From assembly GCF_003999975.1 (NCBI RefSeq), contig NZ_RJAC01000033.1, positions 1 to 64,000 of the forward strand: a DNA stretch of 64,000 nucleotides, in the 5' to 3' direction. How positions within the stretch are numbered: position 1 is the stretch's first letter; every line of letters begins with the position of its first letter. The notes beneath the pieces are model-generated. The model was not told the origin of the DNA. It saw only the letters and a list, made by a program, of their open reading frames with translations, and did not search any database. This DNA comes from Actinoplanes solisilvae. Its GTDB lineage: Bacteria > Actinomycetota > Actinomycetes > Mycobacteriales > Micromonosporaceae. A program made the position numbers and the translations under genes. Shown piece by piece: positions 50,255-59,143 of the stretch.

Positions 50255-51701
50255 GCGCCTGACTGCGTACGGTGATCCAGCGGGTGTCGGTGAACGCCTC
50301 GATGTTGGCCGCCGCGCCGCCGAACCGGGAGCCCGTGCCCGACGCGCCGGTGCCGCCGAAGGGCGCGTTGGCCTCGTCGTTGACGGTCTGGTCGTTGATG
50401 TGGGCGATGCCGGTCGGGATGCGGTCGGCCAGCTCGACGCCGCGCATCGCGTCGCGGGTGACGATGCCCAGCGACAGGCCGTACTCGGAGTCGCCGGCCA
50501 GGGCGACCGCCTCGTCGAGGCTGCCGAACGAGGCCACCGGGGCGACCGGGCCGAAGATCTCCTGGCTGAACGCGGGCGTGCCGGGTCCGGCCCCGGCCAG
50601 CACGGTCGGACGGTAGAAGAGCCGGTCGTACTCGCCGCCCGAGGCCAGCCGAACGTCGCCGCCGACGCTCGCGGTGACCAGGTTGTGGATCTTGTCGCGC
50701 TGGCCGGCGTCGATGACCGGGCCGAGGGCGACCTGGTCGCGGGCGGGGTCGCCGACCGGGAGTTTGCCGGCCTTGTCGGCCAGGCGCTCGACGAAGTCGT
50801 CGTAGAGACGCTCGTGCACCAGGTGACGGCCGGTGGTCATGCAGATCTGACCCTGATGGAAGAAGCTGCCCCACGCGGCCAGGTTGACGGCCTGGTCGAC
50901 ATCGGCGTCGTCCAGCACGACCAGGGCCGAGTTGCCGCCCAGCTCGAGGTGGGCCCGTTTGAGGTGACGCCCGGCCAGCTCGCCGACGCGGCGGCCGGCC
51001 TCGGTCGAGCCGGTGAACGAGATGACGGGCACGCGCGGGTCGCTGACCAGGGCCTCGCCGACGTCACGACCGCCGGGCAGCACCTGCAGCAGGCCGTCGG
51101 GCAGGCCGGCCTCCTGGAAGACACGGGCCAGCACGAGGCCGCCCGTGATCGCCGTACGCGGGTCGGGCTTGAGCAGCACGGCGTTGCCCAGGGCCAGCGC
51201 CGGGGCGACCGAGCGGATGCCCAGGATGATCGGCACGTTGAACGGCGAGACGACGCCGACCACGCCGACCGGGTAGCGGCGGGTCATCGACAGCCGCGGC
51301 TCACCCGACGGGATCAGCTCGCCGTAGGGGCGGCCGGGCAGCGTCGCGGCCTCCCAGCACTCCTGCTCGGCGACGTGCACGGCGAAACCGGCCATACCCG
51401 GGATCGCGCCGACCTCGCGCACGTTCCACCAGATGATCTCCTCGGCGTGCTCGGCCCAGAGCGCGGCGGCCCGGCGCAACACGGCGGCCCGCTCGGCGTG
51501 CGAGGTGGCGGCCCAGTCACGCTGGGCTTGCGCGGCAGCGGTCGCGGCGGCGGCCACGTCGTCGGGGGTGGCGAGGGCGACGCGGCCCAGCACCCCGCCG
51601 GTGGCCGGTTCGATCACGTCGATCGTCTCGCCGCTCCCGGCGCGCCAGGCGCCGTCGATGTGCAGCAGATCGTGCCAGCGGGCTTCATCGAGCAGGGCCA
51701 T
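50238..51701 (-). CDS. aldehyde dehydrogenase (benzaldehyde-dehydrogenase-like)
   Basis: A 487-residue NAD(P)-dependent aldehyde dehydrogenase. Marks are the cofactor segment VVSPFNVPIILG, FTGSTEAGRR, the general-base region LELGGNSALVVL and the catalytic Cys in HQGQICMTTGRH, plus EIFGPVAPV. LPGRPYGELIPSGEP is typical of the benzaldehyde/vanillin group. It is downstream of the IclR gene on the same strand, 68 bases away, so regulator and enzyme may share a transcript. ATG 51701 is the start. The oxidised aldehyde is probably aromatic, by family only. Confidence 0.9.
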   Translation of the reverse strand: MALLDEARWHDLLHIDGAWRAGSGETIDVIEPATGGVLGRVALATPDDVAAAATAAAQAQRDWAATSHAERAAVLRRAAALWAEHAEEIIWWNVREVGAIPGMAGFAVHVAEQECWEAATLPGRPYGELIPSGEPRLSMTRRYPVGVVGVVSPFNVPIILGIRSVAPALALGNAVLLKPDPRTAITGGLVLARVFQEAGLPDGLLQVLPGGRDVGEALVSDPRVPVISFTGSTEAGRRVGELAGRHLKRAHLELGGNSALVVLDDADVDQAVNLAAWGSFFHQGQICMTTGRHLVHERLYDDFVERLADKAGKLPVGDPARDQVALGPVIDAGQRDKIHNLVTASVGGDVRLASGGEYDRLFYRPTVLAGAGPGTPAFSQEIFGPVAPVASFGSLDEAVALAGDSEYGLSLGIVTRDAMRGVELADRIPTGIAHINDQTVNDEANAPFGGTGASGTGSRFGGAAANIEAFTDTRWITVRSQAPSFPF

Positions 51702-51769
51702 CGCGGGGGTCCCTCCGTCCGGGTGGGCCGACTCTAGGCAGTCGATGTCGCACGTATCAACGGCGTGTT

Positions 51770-52552
51770 TCAACTATTGGAACGGAACCCGAGTTGATGC
51801 GAAATGTCCGCCGCAGTGCGCAGCAGCGGAGCCGAGAGCCGATCGACAATCGATTCGAGCGAAGCGCCCCACGTTGTCAGGTGCACGGCGACGTTGATCG
51901 CCGCGACCACCTGCCCGGAGCGGTCCCGGATCGGCGCGGCCAGCGATCGCAGTCCAGGGGCGAGCTCCTCGTCGTTGACCGCGAGCCCGCTCTGGCGCAC
52001 CTGCGACAAAGCAGAGACCAACTGCTCCCGTACGGTGATGGTCCGCGGCCCCCGGCGGGCCAGGTCCATGCGGTCGAGCAGCGGCCGCAGCGCCGCCGGG
52101 TCGCGATAGGCCAGCAGCACCTTGCCCATCGACGTGCAGTAGGCCGGCAGCCGCGAACCGACGTGCAGGTTCAGGTCGACCGCGAGCCCGGACGGGCGAC
52201 GGCTGCGGCGCCGCTCGACGTAGACGATGTCGGCGCCGTCGAGGACCGCCATGCTGGCCGCGCAGCCCGTCTCGTCCGACAGGGTCTGCAGGTGCGCGGC
52301 GGCCACCCCGGTGATCTCCATCGAGCTGATCGCGGCGAACCCCAGGTCGACGACGCGCGGGCCCAGCGAGTACTTACGCGTGTCCGGGTCCTGCTGCAGG
52401 AAGCCGAGCCCGGCCAGCGTCGCCACGTAGCGGTGGGTGGTGCTGCGGTTCAGCCCGACCGCGCGGGCCAGGTCGGCGATGCCCAGCACCGGACCGTTCT
52501 CGGTGAACTCGGTCAGGATGCGCAGCCCGCGTTCGAGCGACTGGGACGTCAT
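51770..52552 (-). CDS. IclR family transcriptional regulator
   Basis: A 260-residue IclR protein. The winged helix is at 1-70 (SLERGLRILTEF, then GIADLARAVGLNRSTTHRYVATL). The effector domain follows, with LPAYCTSMGKVLLAY and GLAVNDEELAPGLRSLAAPI. Such proteins sense aromatic or short-chain acids and control catabolic genes. ATG 52552 has AAGGAG nine bases upstream. It lies between two related aldehyde dehydrogenase genes, one downstream and one divergent, and likely controls both through the palindrome at 52588-52611. Confidence 0.92.
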   Translation of the reverse strand: MTSQSLERGLRILTEFTENGPVLGIADLARAVGLNRSTTHRYVATLAGLGFLQQDPDTRKYSLGPRVVDLGFAAISSMEITGVAAAHLQTLSDETGCAASMAVLDGADIVYVERRRSRRPSGLAVDLNLHVGSRLPAYCTSMGKVLLAYRDPAALRPLLDRMDLARRGPRTITVREQLVSALSQVRQSGLAVNDEELAPGLRSLAAPIRDRSGQVVAAINVAVHLTTWGASLESIVDRLSAPLLRTAADISHQLGFRSNS

Positions 52553-52587
52553 CGTGGTCCACTCCTTCGACGGGCGTTCCGGTTGTT

Positions 52588-52611
52588 CGAACACTTCGTT
52601 AACGTGTTTCG
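52588..52611. promoter_or_regulatory. candidate IclR operator
   Basis: CGAACAC and GTGTTTCG form a near-perfect inverted repeat around nine bases, and inside it CGTTAACG (52597-52604) is a perfect palindrome. It sits between the divergent IclR start (52552) and the dehydrogenase GTG (52614), so it would cover the promoter or initiation site of the latter. Confidence 0.6.
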
Positions 52612-52613
52612 GC

Positions 52614-54071
52614 GTGACACTCAAGGTGGCGCACCGCATCGGCGGCCTCGAAGTCGGTCCGCGCGGCGGCCGATGGCACCCCGACCGCGACCCGTTCACG
52701 CGGGCCGTGCTGGCCGACGTGGCCTCGGGCGACGCCGAGGACGCGCGGGCGGCCGTCGAGGCGGCCCACACCGCATTCCCCGGCTGGGCCGCGCTGCCGC
52801 CGGCCGAACGGCAACTGATCTTCATCCGGGCGGCCGACGCTCTCGCCCGCCGCGCCGACGAGACCCTCGCGCTGCTCGCGGCCGAGACCGGCTGCGGGCC
52901 CTGGTTCGGGCGGGTGCAGCTCGACTTCTGCCTGGCCCTGCTGCGCCAGGCGGCCGGCCTCGCCCACGCGCCGACCGGTCAACTGCTGCCCAGCGACCTG
53001 CCCGGCTCGAAGGCGCTGGCCGTGCAGCGGCCGGTCGGGGTGGTCGCGGCGATCGCACCGTGGAACGCGGCGCTCAGCCTGGCCGGCCGGGCCGTGGTCG
53101 GGCCCCTCGCGCTTGGCAACACAGTCGTGCTGAAACCCTCGGAGGAGGCGCCGATCACCGGCGGCACCCTGTGGGCCGAGCTCTTCGAGGAGGCGGGGCT
53201 GCCACCGGGAGCGGTCAACGTGGTGACCCACGCGCCCGGCGACGCGGGCCTGATCGCCGAGGAACTGGTCACCCACCCCCTGGTCAGGCGGGTCAGCTTC
53301 ACGGGGTCGACCGTCACCGGGCGGCGCATCGCCGAGCTGGCCGCCCGCCACCTGAAACGACCGGTGCTGCAGCTCAGCGGGCACAACGCGCTGATCGTAC
53401 GGGCCGACGCCGACCTCGACCTGGCCGTCGACGCGGCCGCGTACGGCGCCTTCGTCCACCAGGGCGAGATCTGCATGTGCGTGCGCCGGATCGTGGTCGA
53501 GCAGCCGATCGCGACCGAGTTCACCGCCCGATTCGTCGAGAAAGTGCGGGCGCTGCCCGTCGGCGATCCGCGAGACCCCCGTACGGTGGTCGGGCCGTTG
53601 ATCAATGAATGGGCGCTGAGCCTGGTCACCCGGCGCGTCGAGGAGGCGATGACCCTGGGAGCGCGCCTGCTCACCGGCGGGAAGGCCGAACCGCCGTGCT
53701 ATCCGCCGACCGTGCTGACCGACGTGCCCGAGACGGCCGAGATCGCCTTCGAGGAGACGTTCGGGCCGGTCGCGCTGCTGGAGACCGTCCGCGACACCGA
53801 CGAGGCGGTCCGGCGGGCCAACGCCTCGCGCTACGGGCTGACCGCCGGGATCATCTCGGCCGACACGTACGGCAGCCTCGAGCTGGCGCGACGACTCGAG
53901 GTCGGCATCGTGCACATCAACGACCAGACCGTGAACGACGAACCGCAGATGCCGTTCGGCGGGCAGAAGGACAGTGGCTGGGGGCGGTTCGGCCTGCAAT
54001 TCGCCGGCGACGACTTCACCGAACTTCAATGGATCACGATGCGCGACGAACGCCGGACGTTCCCGTTCTGA
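52614..54071 (+). CDS. aldehyde dehydrogenase, divergent from IclR
   Basis: A 485-residue aldehyde dehydrogenase of the same broad group as the one at 50238-51701: shared marks are HINDQTVNDE, the FFGG-type end and PGRQ-like finishing FPF. The cofactor strand is VVAAIAPWNAALSLAG. The catalytic Cys lies in HQGEICMCVRRIVV, and EETFGPVALLE follows. Cys-x-Cys at the active site is a small oddity. GTG 52614 is the likely start, with GTG 52626 possible. The gene pair around IclR suggests two steps or two substrates of one aromatic-aldehyde pathway. The pathway itself is not visible here. Confidence 0.9.
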   Translation: MTLKVAHRIGGLEVGPRGGRWHPDRDPFTRAVLADVASGDAEDARAAVEAAHTAFPGWAALPPAERQLIFIRAADALARRADETLALLAAETGCGPWFGRVQLDFCLALLRQAAGLAHAPTGQLLPSDLPGSKALAVQRPVGVVAAIAPWNAALSLAGRAVVGPLALGNTVVLKPSEEAPITGGTLWAELFEEAGLPPGAVNVVTHAPGDAGLIAEELVTHPLVRRVSFTGSTVTGRRIAELAARHLKRPVLQLSGHNALIVRADADLDLAVDAAAYGAFVHQGEICMCVRRIVVEQPIATEFTARFVEKVRALPVGDPRDPRTVVGPLINEWALSLVTRRVEEAMTLGARLLTGGKAEPPCYPPTVLTDVPETAEIAFEETFGPVALLETVRDTDEAVRRANASRYGLTAGIISADTYGSLELARRLEVGIVHINDQTVNDEPQMPFGGQKDSGWGRFGLQFAGDDFTELQWITMRDERRTFPF

Positions 54072-54132
54072 ACCTTGCGCCGCTCAAACCCGTATCCGAG
54101 GGCGTCACCACCTCGAACCGGGAGACTGTGCC

Positions 54133-55794
54133 TTGCCGTTGCCCCACCGCCGTCGCCTGCTGGCCGGCCTGATCACCGCGGCCTCCGCCGTGCTGGTCGT
54201 CGCCGCGCTCGTGGTGCCCGACGCGATCGCCCGGCCCGCTCAGGGCGCCTTCCTGCCCGGCGCGTTCCTGCGGCTCCCGCTGGAACTCATCGTGGCCGGC
54301 GCCGTCGTGCTGGCCGTCCCCGTCCGATGGCGCCGCCCGGTGGCCGCCGCGTTCGGGGCCGGGCTCGCCCTCCTGGTCGTGTTCAAGATCGCGAACGCCG
54401 GTTTCCGCAGCGTGCTGGGCCGCAAGTTCGACGTCGTGCTCGACCCCCCGCTGCTGCGCGACGGCTACAACGCGCTGACCGAGACCGACGGGCACACATA
54501 CGCCAATCTCGCCGTGGCCGCGGCGATCGTCGGGGTCGTCGCGCTCGTGGCCGCCCTGGTGCTGTCGTCGCTGCGACTGGCGGGGGCCGCCTCCCGGCGT
54601 ACGATCCCGGCCCGTCGCCTGCTGACCGGGCTCAGCGCCGCCTGGGTCGCGTTCGCGCTCAGCGGCCTGACCCTGTTCCCGAACGCGCCGGTCGCCTCCG
54701 ACTCGGCGATGAAGCTGCTCAAGTCGACCGTGGCCCAGGTCCCCAAGACGATCAGGGACGATCGCCAGTTCGTGGAGGCGGTCGGCCACGACCCGTACAC
54801 GGGCTCGTCCGCCTCTGATCTTGTCTCGGCCCTGCGCGGCAAAGACGTGATCATCGGGGTGGTCGAGAGCTACGGTCACAGCTCGCTGACCGACCCGGCG
54901 ATGTCGGCGATCGTGAACCCGGCCGTCGACTCGGCCCAGTCGCGTCTGGCGGCTGCCGGATTCTCGGCGCGGACCGGATGGCTGACGTCGTCGACCTACG
55001 GCGGCGGGAGCTGGCTGGCGCACGCGTCGTTCCAGTCCGGGCTGTGGGTGACCAGCCAGCGCCGCTACGACGAGATGGTCGGCGGCGACCGGCTGACGCT
55101 GACCCGGGCGTTCAAGGACGCGGGCTGGCAGACGGCGGGCCTCGAGCCGGGCAACACCAAGGACTGGCCGGAGGCCAGCTTCTACGGCTATGACCGGGTG
55201 CTCGACTCGCGCAACCTCGGCTACAAGGGACCCGATTACGGCTGGTCCCGCATGCCCGACCAGTACGTGCTGTCGAAATTCCAGCACGACGTCTACGGCC
55301 CGGCCACCAAGCCGCTGATGGCCGAGATCACGCTGACCTCCAGCCACGAGCCGTGGACGCACGTGCCCTCGATGGTCCCGTGGGAGTCGGTCGGCGACGG
55401 CAAGATCTTCGGGCCGCAGGTCGCCGGTGCTCCCCCGCGCTCCGAGTTGTGGGCCGACAAGGACAAGACCCGGGCCGCGTACGCCCGGACGATCGCCTAC
55501 TCGGTGGACGCGCTCACGTCGTGGGCCGCGAAGTACGGCGACGACAACCTGGTCCTGATCATGTTCGGCGACCACCAGCCGATGTCGCGGATCACCGGCC
55601 CGAAGGCGAGCCACGACGTGCCCGTCTCGATCATCGCGAAGGATCCGGCGGCGCTCGACCGCATCAAGTCGTGGGGCTGGAACGACGGCCTGCACCCCGC
55701 GGCCGACGGGCCGGTGTGGCGCATGGACCAGTTCCGCGACCGGTTCTTCGCGGCGTACGGGCGTTCGAGCGGAGTTGCTCTCGGGCATCGCTGA
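54133..55794 (+). CDS. LTA-synthase-like alkaline-phosphatase-superfamily membrane enzyme
   Basis: A 553-residue protein with four or five N-terminal helices (about 10-170: LLAGLITAASAVLVVAALV, IVAGAVVLAVPV and others). The extracytoplasmic catalytic domain runs from about 230. It has metal-site VIIGVVESYGHSS, a nucleophile region TSSTYGGGSW and the late GDHQPM pair of the sulfatase/LtaS superfamily. Enzymes of this build transfer phosphoglycerol or phosphoethanolamine to cell-surface polymers. TTG 54133 is the start, with GGGAG eight bases upstream. It follows the dehydrogenase by 61 bases. Confidence 0.85.
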   Translation: MPLPHRRRLLAGLITAASAVLVVAALVVPDAIARPAQGAFLPGAFLRLPLELIVAGAVVLAVPVRWRRPVAAAFGAGLALLVVFKIANAGFRSVLGRKFDVVLDPPLLRDGYNALTETDGHTYANLAVAAAIVGVVALVAALVLSSLRLAGAASRRTIPARRLLTGLSAAWVAFALSGLTLFPNAPVASDSAMKLLKSTVAQVPKTIRDDRQFVEAVGHDPYTGSSASDLVSALRGKDVIIGVVESYGHSSLTDPAMSAIVNPAVDSAQSRLAAAGFSARTGWLTSSTYGGGSWLAHASFQSGLWVTSQRRYDEMVGGDRLTLTRAFKDAGWQTAGLEPGNTKDWPEASFYGYDRVLDSRNLGYKGPDYGWSRMPDQYVLSKFQHDVYGPATKPLMAEITLTSSHEPWTHVPSMVPWESVGDGKIFGPQVAGAPPRSELWADKDKTRAAYARTIAYSVDALTSWAAKYGDDNLVLIMFGDHQPMSRITGPKASHDVPVSIIAKDPAALDRIKSWGWNDGLHPAADGPVWRMDQFRDRFFAAYGRSSGVALGHR

Positions 55795-55924
55795 ACCGTT
55801 CCCGGGCGCCGCTTCGCTCCTCCCCGGCATCGCTGGAAGTCGATCCCTCTGACCTTTCCGGGCCCTCTTGTGTCCATCGTGGATCCGTGGCGAAGCTGAG
55901 GTTCTACATCCACGGGGGATTCAG

Positions 55925-57181
55925 ATGTCCAGATTCCGTACGTTGCTGGCGGCGCTCACGCTGTCCGTGACCGCCGTCCTCGTCGTCCCGTCCGCCGCCT
56001 CGGCCTCTTCGGCCGGCCCCAACCCGGTCGTCCTCTGGAACAGCAACGCTCAACAGGCCATCTACGAGGTGGCGCGCCAGGGGCCGTACGTGGCCCCGCG
56101 CAGTTTCGCGATGGTCCATGGCGCCGTCTATGACGCCGTCAACGCCATCGCGGGTACGCCGTACGAGCCGTATCTGCTTTCTCCCCCGGCCCGGCGTTCC
56201 TACTCCGCCGACGCTGCGGTCGCCGCGGCGGCGTACCGAGTCCTGCTCTCGCTCTTCCCCGCCCAGACCGCTTCGCTCGACCAGATGTACGCCGACGCGC
56301 TGGCCCCGATCCCCGCCGGCCGCGCCAAGGACGGCGGCATCCGGGTCGGCGCCGAGGCCGCAGCCGCGATGATCGCCGCCCGGGTGGGCGACGGCGCGTT
56401 CGGCCCCGGCACCTGGAACACGTCGACGGCTCCCGGCCAGTGGCGGCCCACTCCCCCGACCCTGGCCTCCGACGGCGCCTGGGTCGGAGACCTGAAGCCG
56501 TTCGTCATCCGGCGCGGCGACCAGTTCCGCACATCAGGGCCACCCGCTTTGTCGTCGGCGGCGTGGGCGCGCGACTTCAACGAGGTCAAGGCCATCGGCG
56601 GCGCGGTCAGCTCGGTGCGCACGCCCGACCAGACCTCGGCCGCGATCTGGTGGCACGACCGTCGCCTGACCGAGTGGGAGATCAAGCGCCAGGTCTCGGA
56701 CCGCCAGGGCCTGTCAACGCTGCAGGCGGCGCGCTTCTTCGCCCTGGCCGAGATAGCCAACGCCGACTCCCTGATCGCCTGCTTCAACGAGAAGAAGCAC
56801 TACAACTTCTGGCGTCCCGTCACCGCCGTCCAGGAAGCCGCCCTCGACGGCAACCCGCGCACCGCCCCCGACCCCGCGTGGATGCCGCTGCTGGTGACCC
56901 CGCCGTTCCCCGACTACACCTCAGGCCACACCTGCTCAACCTCGACCATCATGTACACGATGCGCGCCTTCTTCGGCCGGGACGACATCCCGTTCTCCGC
57001 CTACAGCGCCGACTCGGGCACAACCCGCTCGTTCCCGAGCTTCTCCGCAGCGTTGGCCGAGGTGGTGGAGGCCCGAATCTGGGGTGGCGTCCACTACCGA
57101 GAGGCAGACGTCCAGGGCGTCCGAATCGGCAACGGCGTAGCCAAGTACGTCCTGGCCCACGAATTCCGCAAGCGCCACTGA
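55925..57181 (+). CDS. secreted vanadium-dependent haloperoxidase/PAP2-like protein
   Basis: A 418-residue exported protein. The signal peptide is LAALTLSVTAVLVVPSAASA, followed by an all-helical vanadium-haloperoxidase domain. The vanadate/phosphate site is KKHYNFWRPVTA (Lys and Arg-Pro), YTSGHTCSTST (Ser-Gly-His) and EARIWGGVHYREAD (Arg, His and final Asp). The SGH loop reads TSGH instead of PSGH. Family members halogenate with peroxide or act as phosphatases, and sequence does not decide between them. ATG 55925 has GGGGGA upstream. A perfect terminator follows the stop. Confidence 0.88.
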   Translation: MSRFRTLLAALTLSVTAVLVVPSAASASSAGPNPVVLWNSNAQQAIYEVARQGPYVAPRSFAMVHGAVYDAVNAIAGTPYEPYLLSPPARRSYSADAAVAAAAYRVLLSLFPAQTASLDQMYADALAPIPAGRAKDGGIRVGAEAAAAMIAARVGDGAFGPGTWNTSTAPGQWRPTPPTLASDGAWVGDLKPFVIRRGDQFRTSGPPALSSAAWARDFNEVKAIGGAVSSVRTPDQTSAAIWWHDRRLTEWEIKRQVSDRQGLSTLQAARFFALAEIANADSLIACFNEKKHYNFWRPVTAVQEAALDGNPRTAPDPAWMPLLVTPPFPDYTSGHTCSTSTIMYTMRAFFGRDDIPFSAYSADSGTTRSFPSFSAALAEVVEARIWGGVHYREADVQGVRIGNGVAKYVLAHEFRKRH

Positions 57182-57185
57182 GAAC

Positions 57186-57218
57186 CGGCCGGGCTCGCCG
57201 TCAGGTCGAGCCCGGCCG
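57186..57218. terminator. terminator after the haloperoxidase gene
   Basis: Twelve perfect pairs (CGGCCGGGCTCG with CGAGCCCGGCCG) around a nine-base loop, five bases past the stop at 57181. It ends the haloperoxidase transcript before the next gene's start at 57237. Confidence 0.85.
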
Positions 57219-57236
57219 TCTCGATAGGCTGCGGCG

Positions 57237-58184
57237 GTGATCATCGACGTGACGCAATGGTCCGGTCTGGATCCGGTCGCCGCTGCGAAGGTGGCCGAGT
57301 CGGTCGCGGCGCGAACCGGCGCCACGCTGGTGGAGGTCCAGGCCCACGAATACGCCGGTCGGCGAGCGCCGGTCGCGGTGTTCACGGTCGGCGGCGAGCG
57401 GTTCGTGCTCGTACCGGGCGGTGAGGTGACCGTGGGTTTTGACAGCGGCCGTTTCGAGCCGACGCCGGAACAGGAGGCCAGTTTCGCCGAGAGCGCGGAC
57501 GAGTACGGCATCGAACAGGACATCCGGCAGTTCACCAACGCGGTCACCTCGGATCGACGTACCGTAGAGGTGCCGTCGTTGCTGGTGGCCGTCGAGGCTG
57601 TCGAGGGAGGCGCGGTCGCGGTGCCGACCGACCACCCGGACATCCTCCGACGCGTCGACCGGCTCCGCCACCAGCCTGGGTCGGCGGCCGAACCCGCGCC
57701 GGGACAGATCGAATGGTCCGGCGCCGCCCGGGTGACCCTCCGGCCGGACTGGACCGTGGAGGCCGCGTGGTTGCTCGGCAAGCCCTCGTACGGGGACGAG
57801 ACCGCCCGGCTGGCCGGGATCGGGCAGCGGCTGCTGACCCCCGACGAATGGGAGCACGCGTGCGACGCCGCCGCTGGCACGCTGTTCCGGTGGGGTGACA
57901 CCAACCCGGACAGCGACCCGTGGTCGGCAAGGACCGGCCCGCACCGCGAACCCAACCTCTTCGGCCTGACCATCGGGCAGGACCCCTATTGCCCGGAGCG
58001 CACCGCGATTCGCGACGTGGTGTGCGGGGGCGACGGCGGAAGCCTCGTCTGCGGTGGAGCGGGCAGTTACCTGTCCTGGCTGACGATCGCCACCGCCTAC
58101 CGGGACACCCACTACGCAGCCGCGGTCGCGAACGACGACAGCTTCGACACGATGCGAGTCCGTCCGGCGATCCCGTTGACCTGA
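57237..58184 (+). CDS. SUMF1/FGE-like domain protein
   Basis: A 315-residue soluble protein. The first 150 residues are an unrecognised alpha/beta part (VFTVGGERFVLVPGGEVTVGF). The second half has the FGE-sulfatase (SUMF1) layout: RLLTPDEWEHACDAAAGTLFRWG, PNLFGL, and a final MRVRPAIPL. The two active-site cysteines of true formylglycine-generating enzymes are not obvious; the visible cysteines are in HACDAA, DPYCPER and VVCGGDGG, SLVCGGAG. More likely a non-enzymatic or altered member. No sulfatase gene is adjacent. The terminator before it implies its own promoter. Confidence 0.7.
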   Translation: MIIDVTQWSGLDPVAAAKVAESVAARTGATLVEVQAHEYAGRRAPVAVFTVGGERFVLVPGGEVTVGFDSGRFEPTPEQEASFAESADEYGIEQDIRQFTNAVTSDRRTVEVPSLLVAVEAVEGGAVAVPTDHPDILRRVDRLRHQPGSAAEPAPGQIEWSGAARVTLRPDWTVEAAWLLGKPSYGDETARLAGIGQRLLTPDEWEHACDAAAGTLFRWGDTNPDSDPWSARTGPHREPNLFGLTIGQDPYCPERTAIRDVVCGGDGGSLVCGGAGSYLSWLTIATAYRDTHYAAAVANDDSFDTMRVRPAIPLT

Positions 58185-58273
58185 CGGTCTGATCGAACTC
58201 GGACAGGTTGTTGGAGTGAGTAGACGGACTCTTTGTGCGATTCATGGGTTTGACCTGCGGTTTAGCTGGTCCC

Positions 58274-58867
58274 ATGAGGCTGATCCGTATCGCCGTTTCC
58301 GTACTGACCACCGTCGGGCTGACGCTGGGGGTGTCCGCTGCTCCGGCCGCTGCGGCGGACGAGGCGGTTCGCACCGGGGTGCTGACCGGGACCGTCCGCG
58401 TCTACGACTACTGCGGGCCCGGTGTCCAGAAACGCGTGGCCGGCGTCTACGACTACAACATGGCCGGGAAACTGATCTTCGGGCGGCCGATCGACGGGGA
58501 ACCGAACGAATTCCACCTGGCGTTCGCGACCAACGATCTGGGAGCCGCCGGGGCCGTCGGTCTCGACTCGGCCGTACAGGTGAACGCGGGCAGTGGCCCG
58601 GTCACGCTGGTCTACTGGCGGCTCAGCGCGGACGGGGACCGCTTCACCGGCGAGCTGACCGATCCGCATCTCAGCGAGGCCGCAGCGATCAACCTGTTCA
58701 ACAACCAGCAGCCGCTCATTCCGTGCCGGCCCGAGATGGGCACGCTTCCGATGCCGCTGGCCCTCGCCGCCGGCAGCCGCATTTCTGGTACGCCGGTGTC
58801 GTTCGCGTTGCAGGCCGTCACCACCGACGGCATGGCCGAACTCGACCTGCGCTTCGACGGGAGTTAG
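58274..58867 (+). CDS. small secreted protein
   Basis: A 197-residue protein with signal peptide (IRIAVSVLTTVGLTLGVSAAPAAAADE, in part, cleaved near residue 30). The mature part is beta-rich with two cysteines (YDYCGPG and LIPCRPE). No family recognised. ATG 58274 places the signal peptide correctly; the longer frame starts 39 bases earlier. Its stop overlaps the 3' end of a decayed WYL regulator on the other strand. Confidence 0.7.
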   Translation: MRLIRIAVSVLTTVGLTLGVSAAPAAAADEAVRTGVLTGTVRVYDYCGPGVQKRVAGVYDYNMAGKLIFGRPIDGEPNEFHLAFATNDLGAAGAVGLDSAVQVNAGSGPVTLVYWRLSADGDRFTGELTDPHLSEAAAINLFNNQQPLIPCRPEMGTLPMPLALAAGSRISGTPVSFALQAVTTDGMAELDLRFDGS

Positions 58868-59140
58868 CCGTACCGGGTGACGAGGGCGGTGGCACGGTCG
58901 TGCAAAGCGGCGCGTAGCCATTGCGGGGCGACGGCTTCCGCTCTCATGCCGAGCTGCCACAGTGCCCATTCGGCGTGGTGGGCGTCCTGGAACGCCATCT
59001 CCATCCGCAGCCGGCCGTCGCGTTCGGGCTGCTCGGTGTGGATGCGCAGCCGGCGTCCCGTGACCACGGCGCGCCGCACCTCCGCCATCACCACGCCGGG
59101 CAGTTCTTCGGCGGCCGCCCGCCGGGAGTGGAGGTTGTGC
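58864..59140 (-). pseudogene. WYL regulator relic
   Basis: On the minus strand HSRRAAAEELPGVV and VRRAVVTGRRLRIH match the start of a WYL domain. The frame then jumps straight to RLRMEMAFQDAHHAEWALWQ and APQWLRAALHDRATALVTRYG, the WCX C-terminal domain, and stops at 58864. About 100 middle residues are missing, and the helix-turn-helix N-terminus is lost under the PIN gene. It reads as a deletion remnant of a YafY-type regulator. Confidence 0.65.
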
Positions 59141-59143
59141 GCC

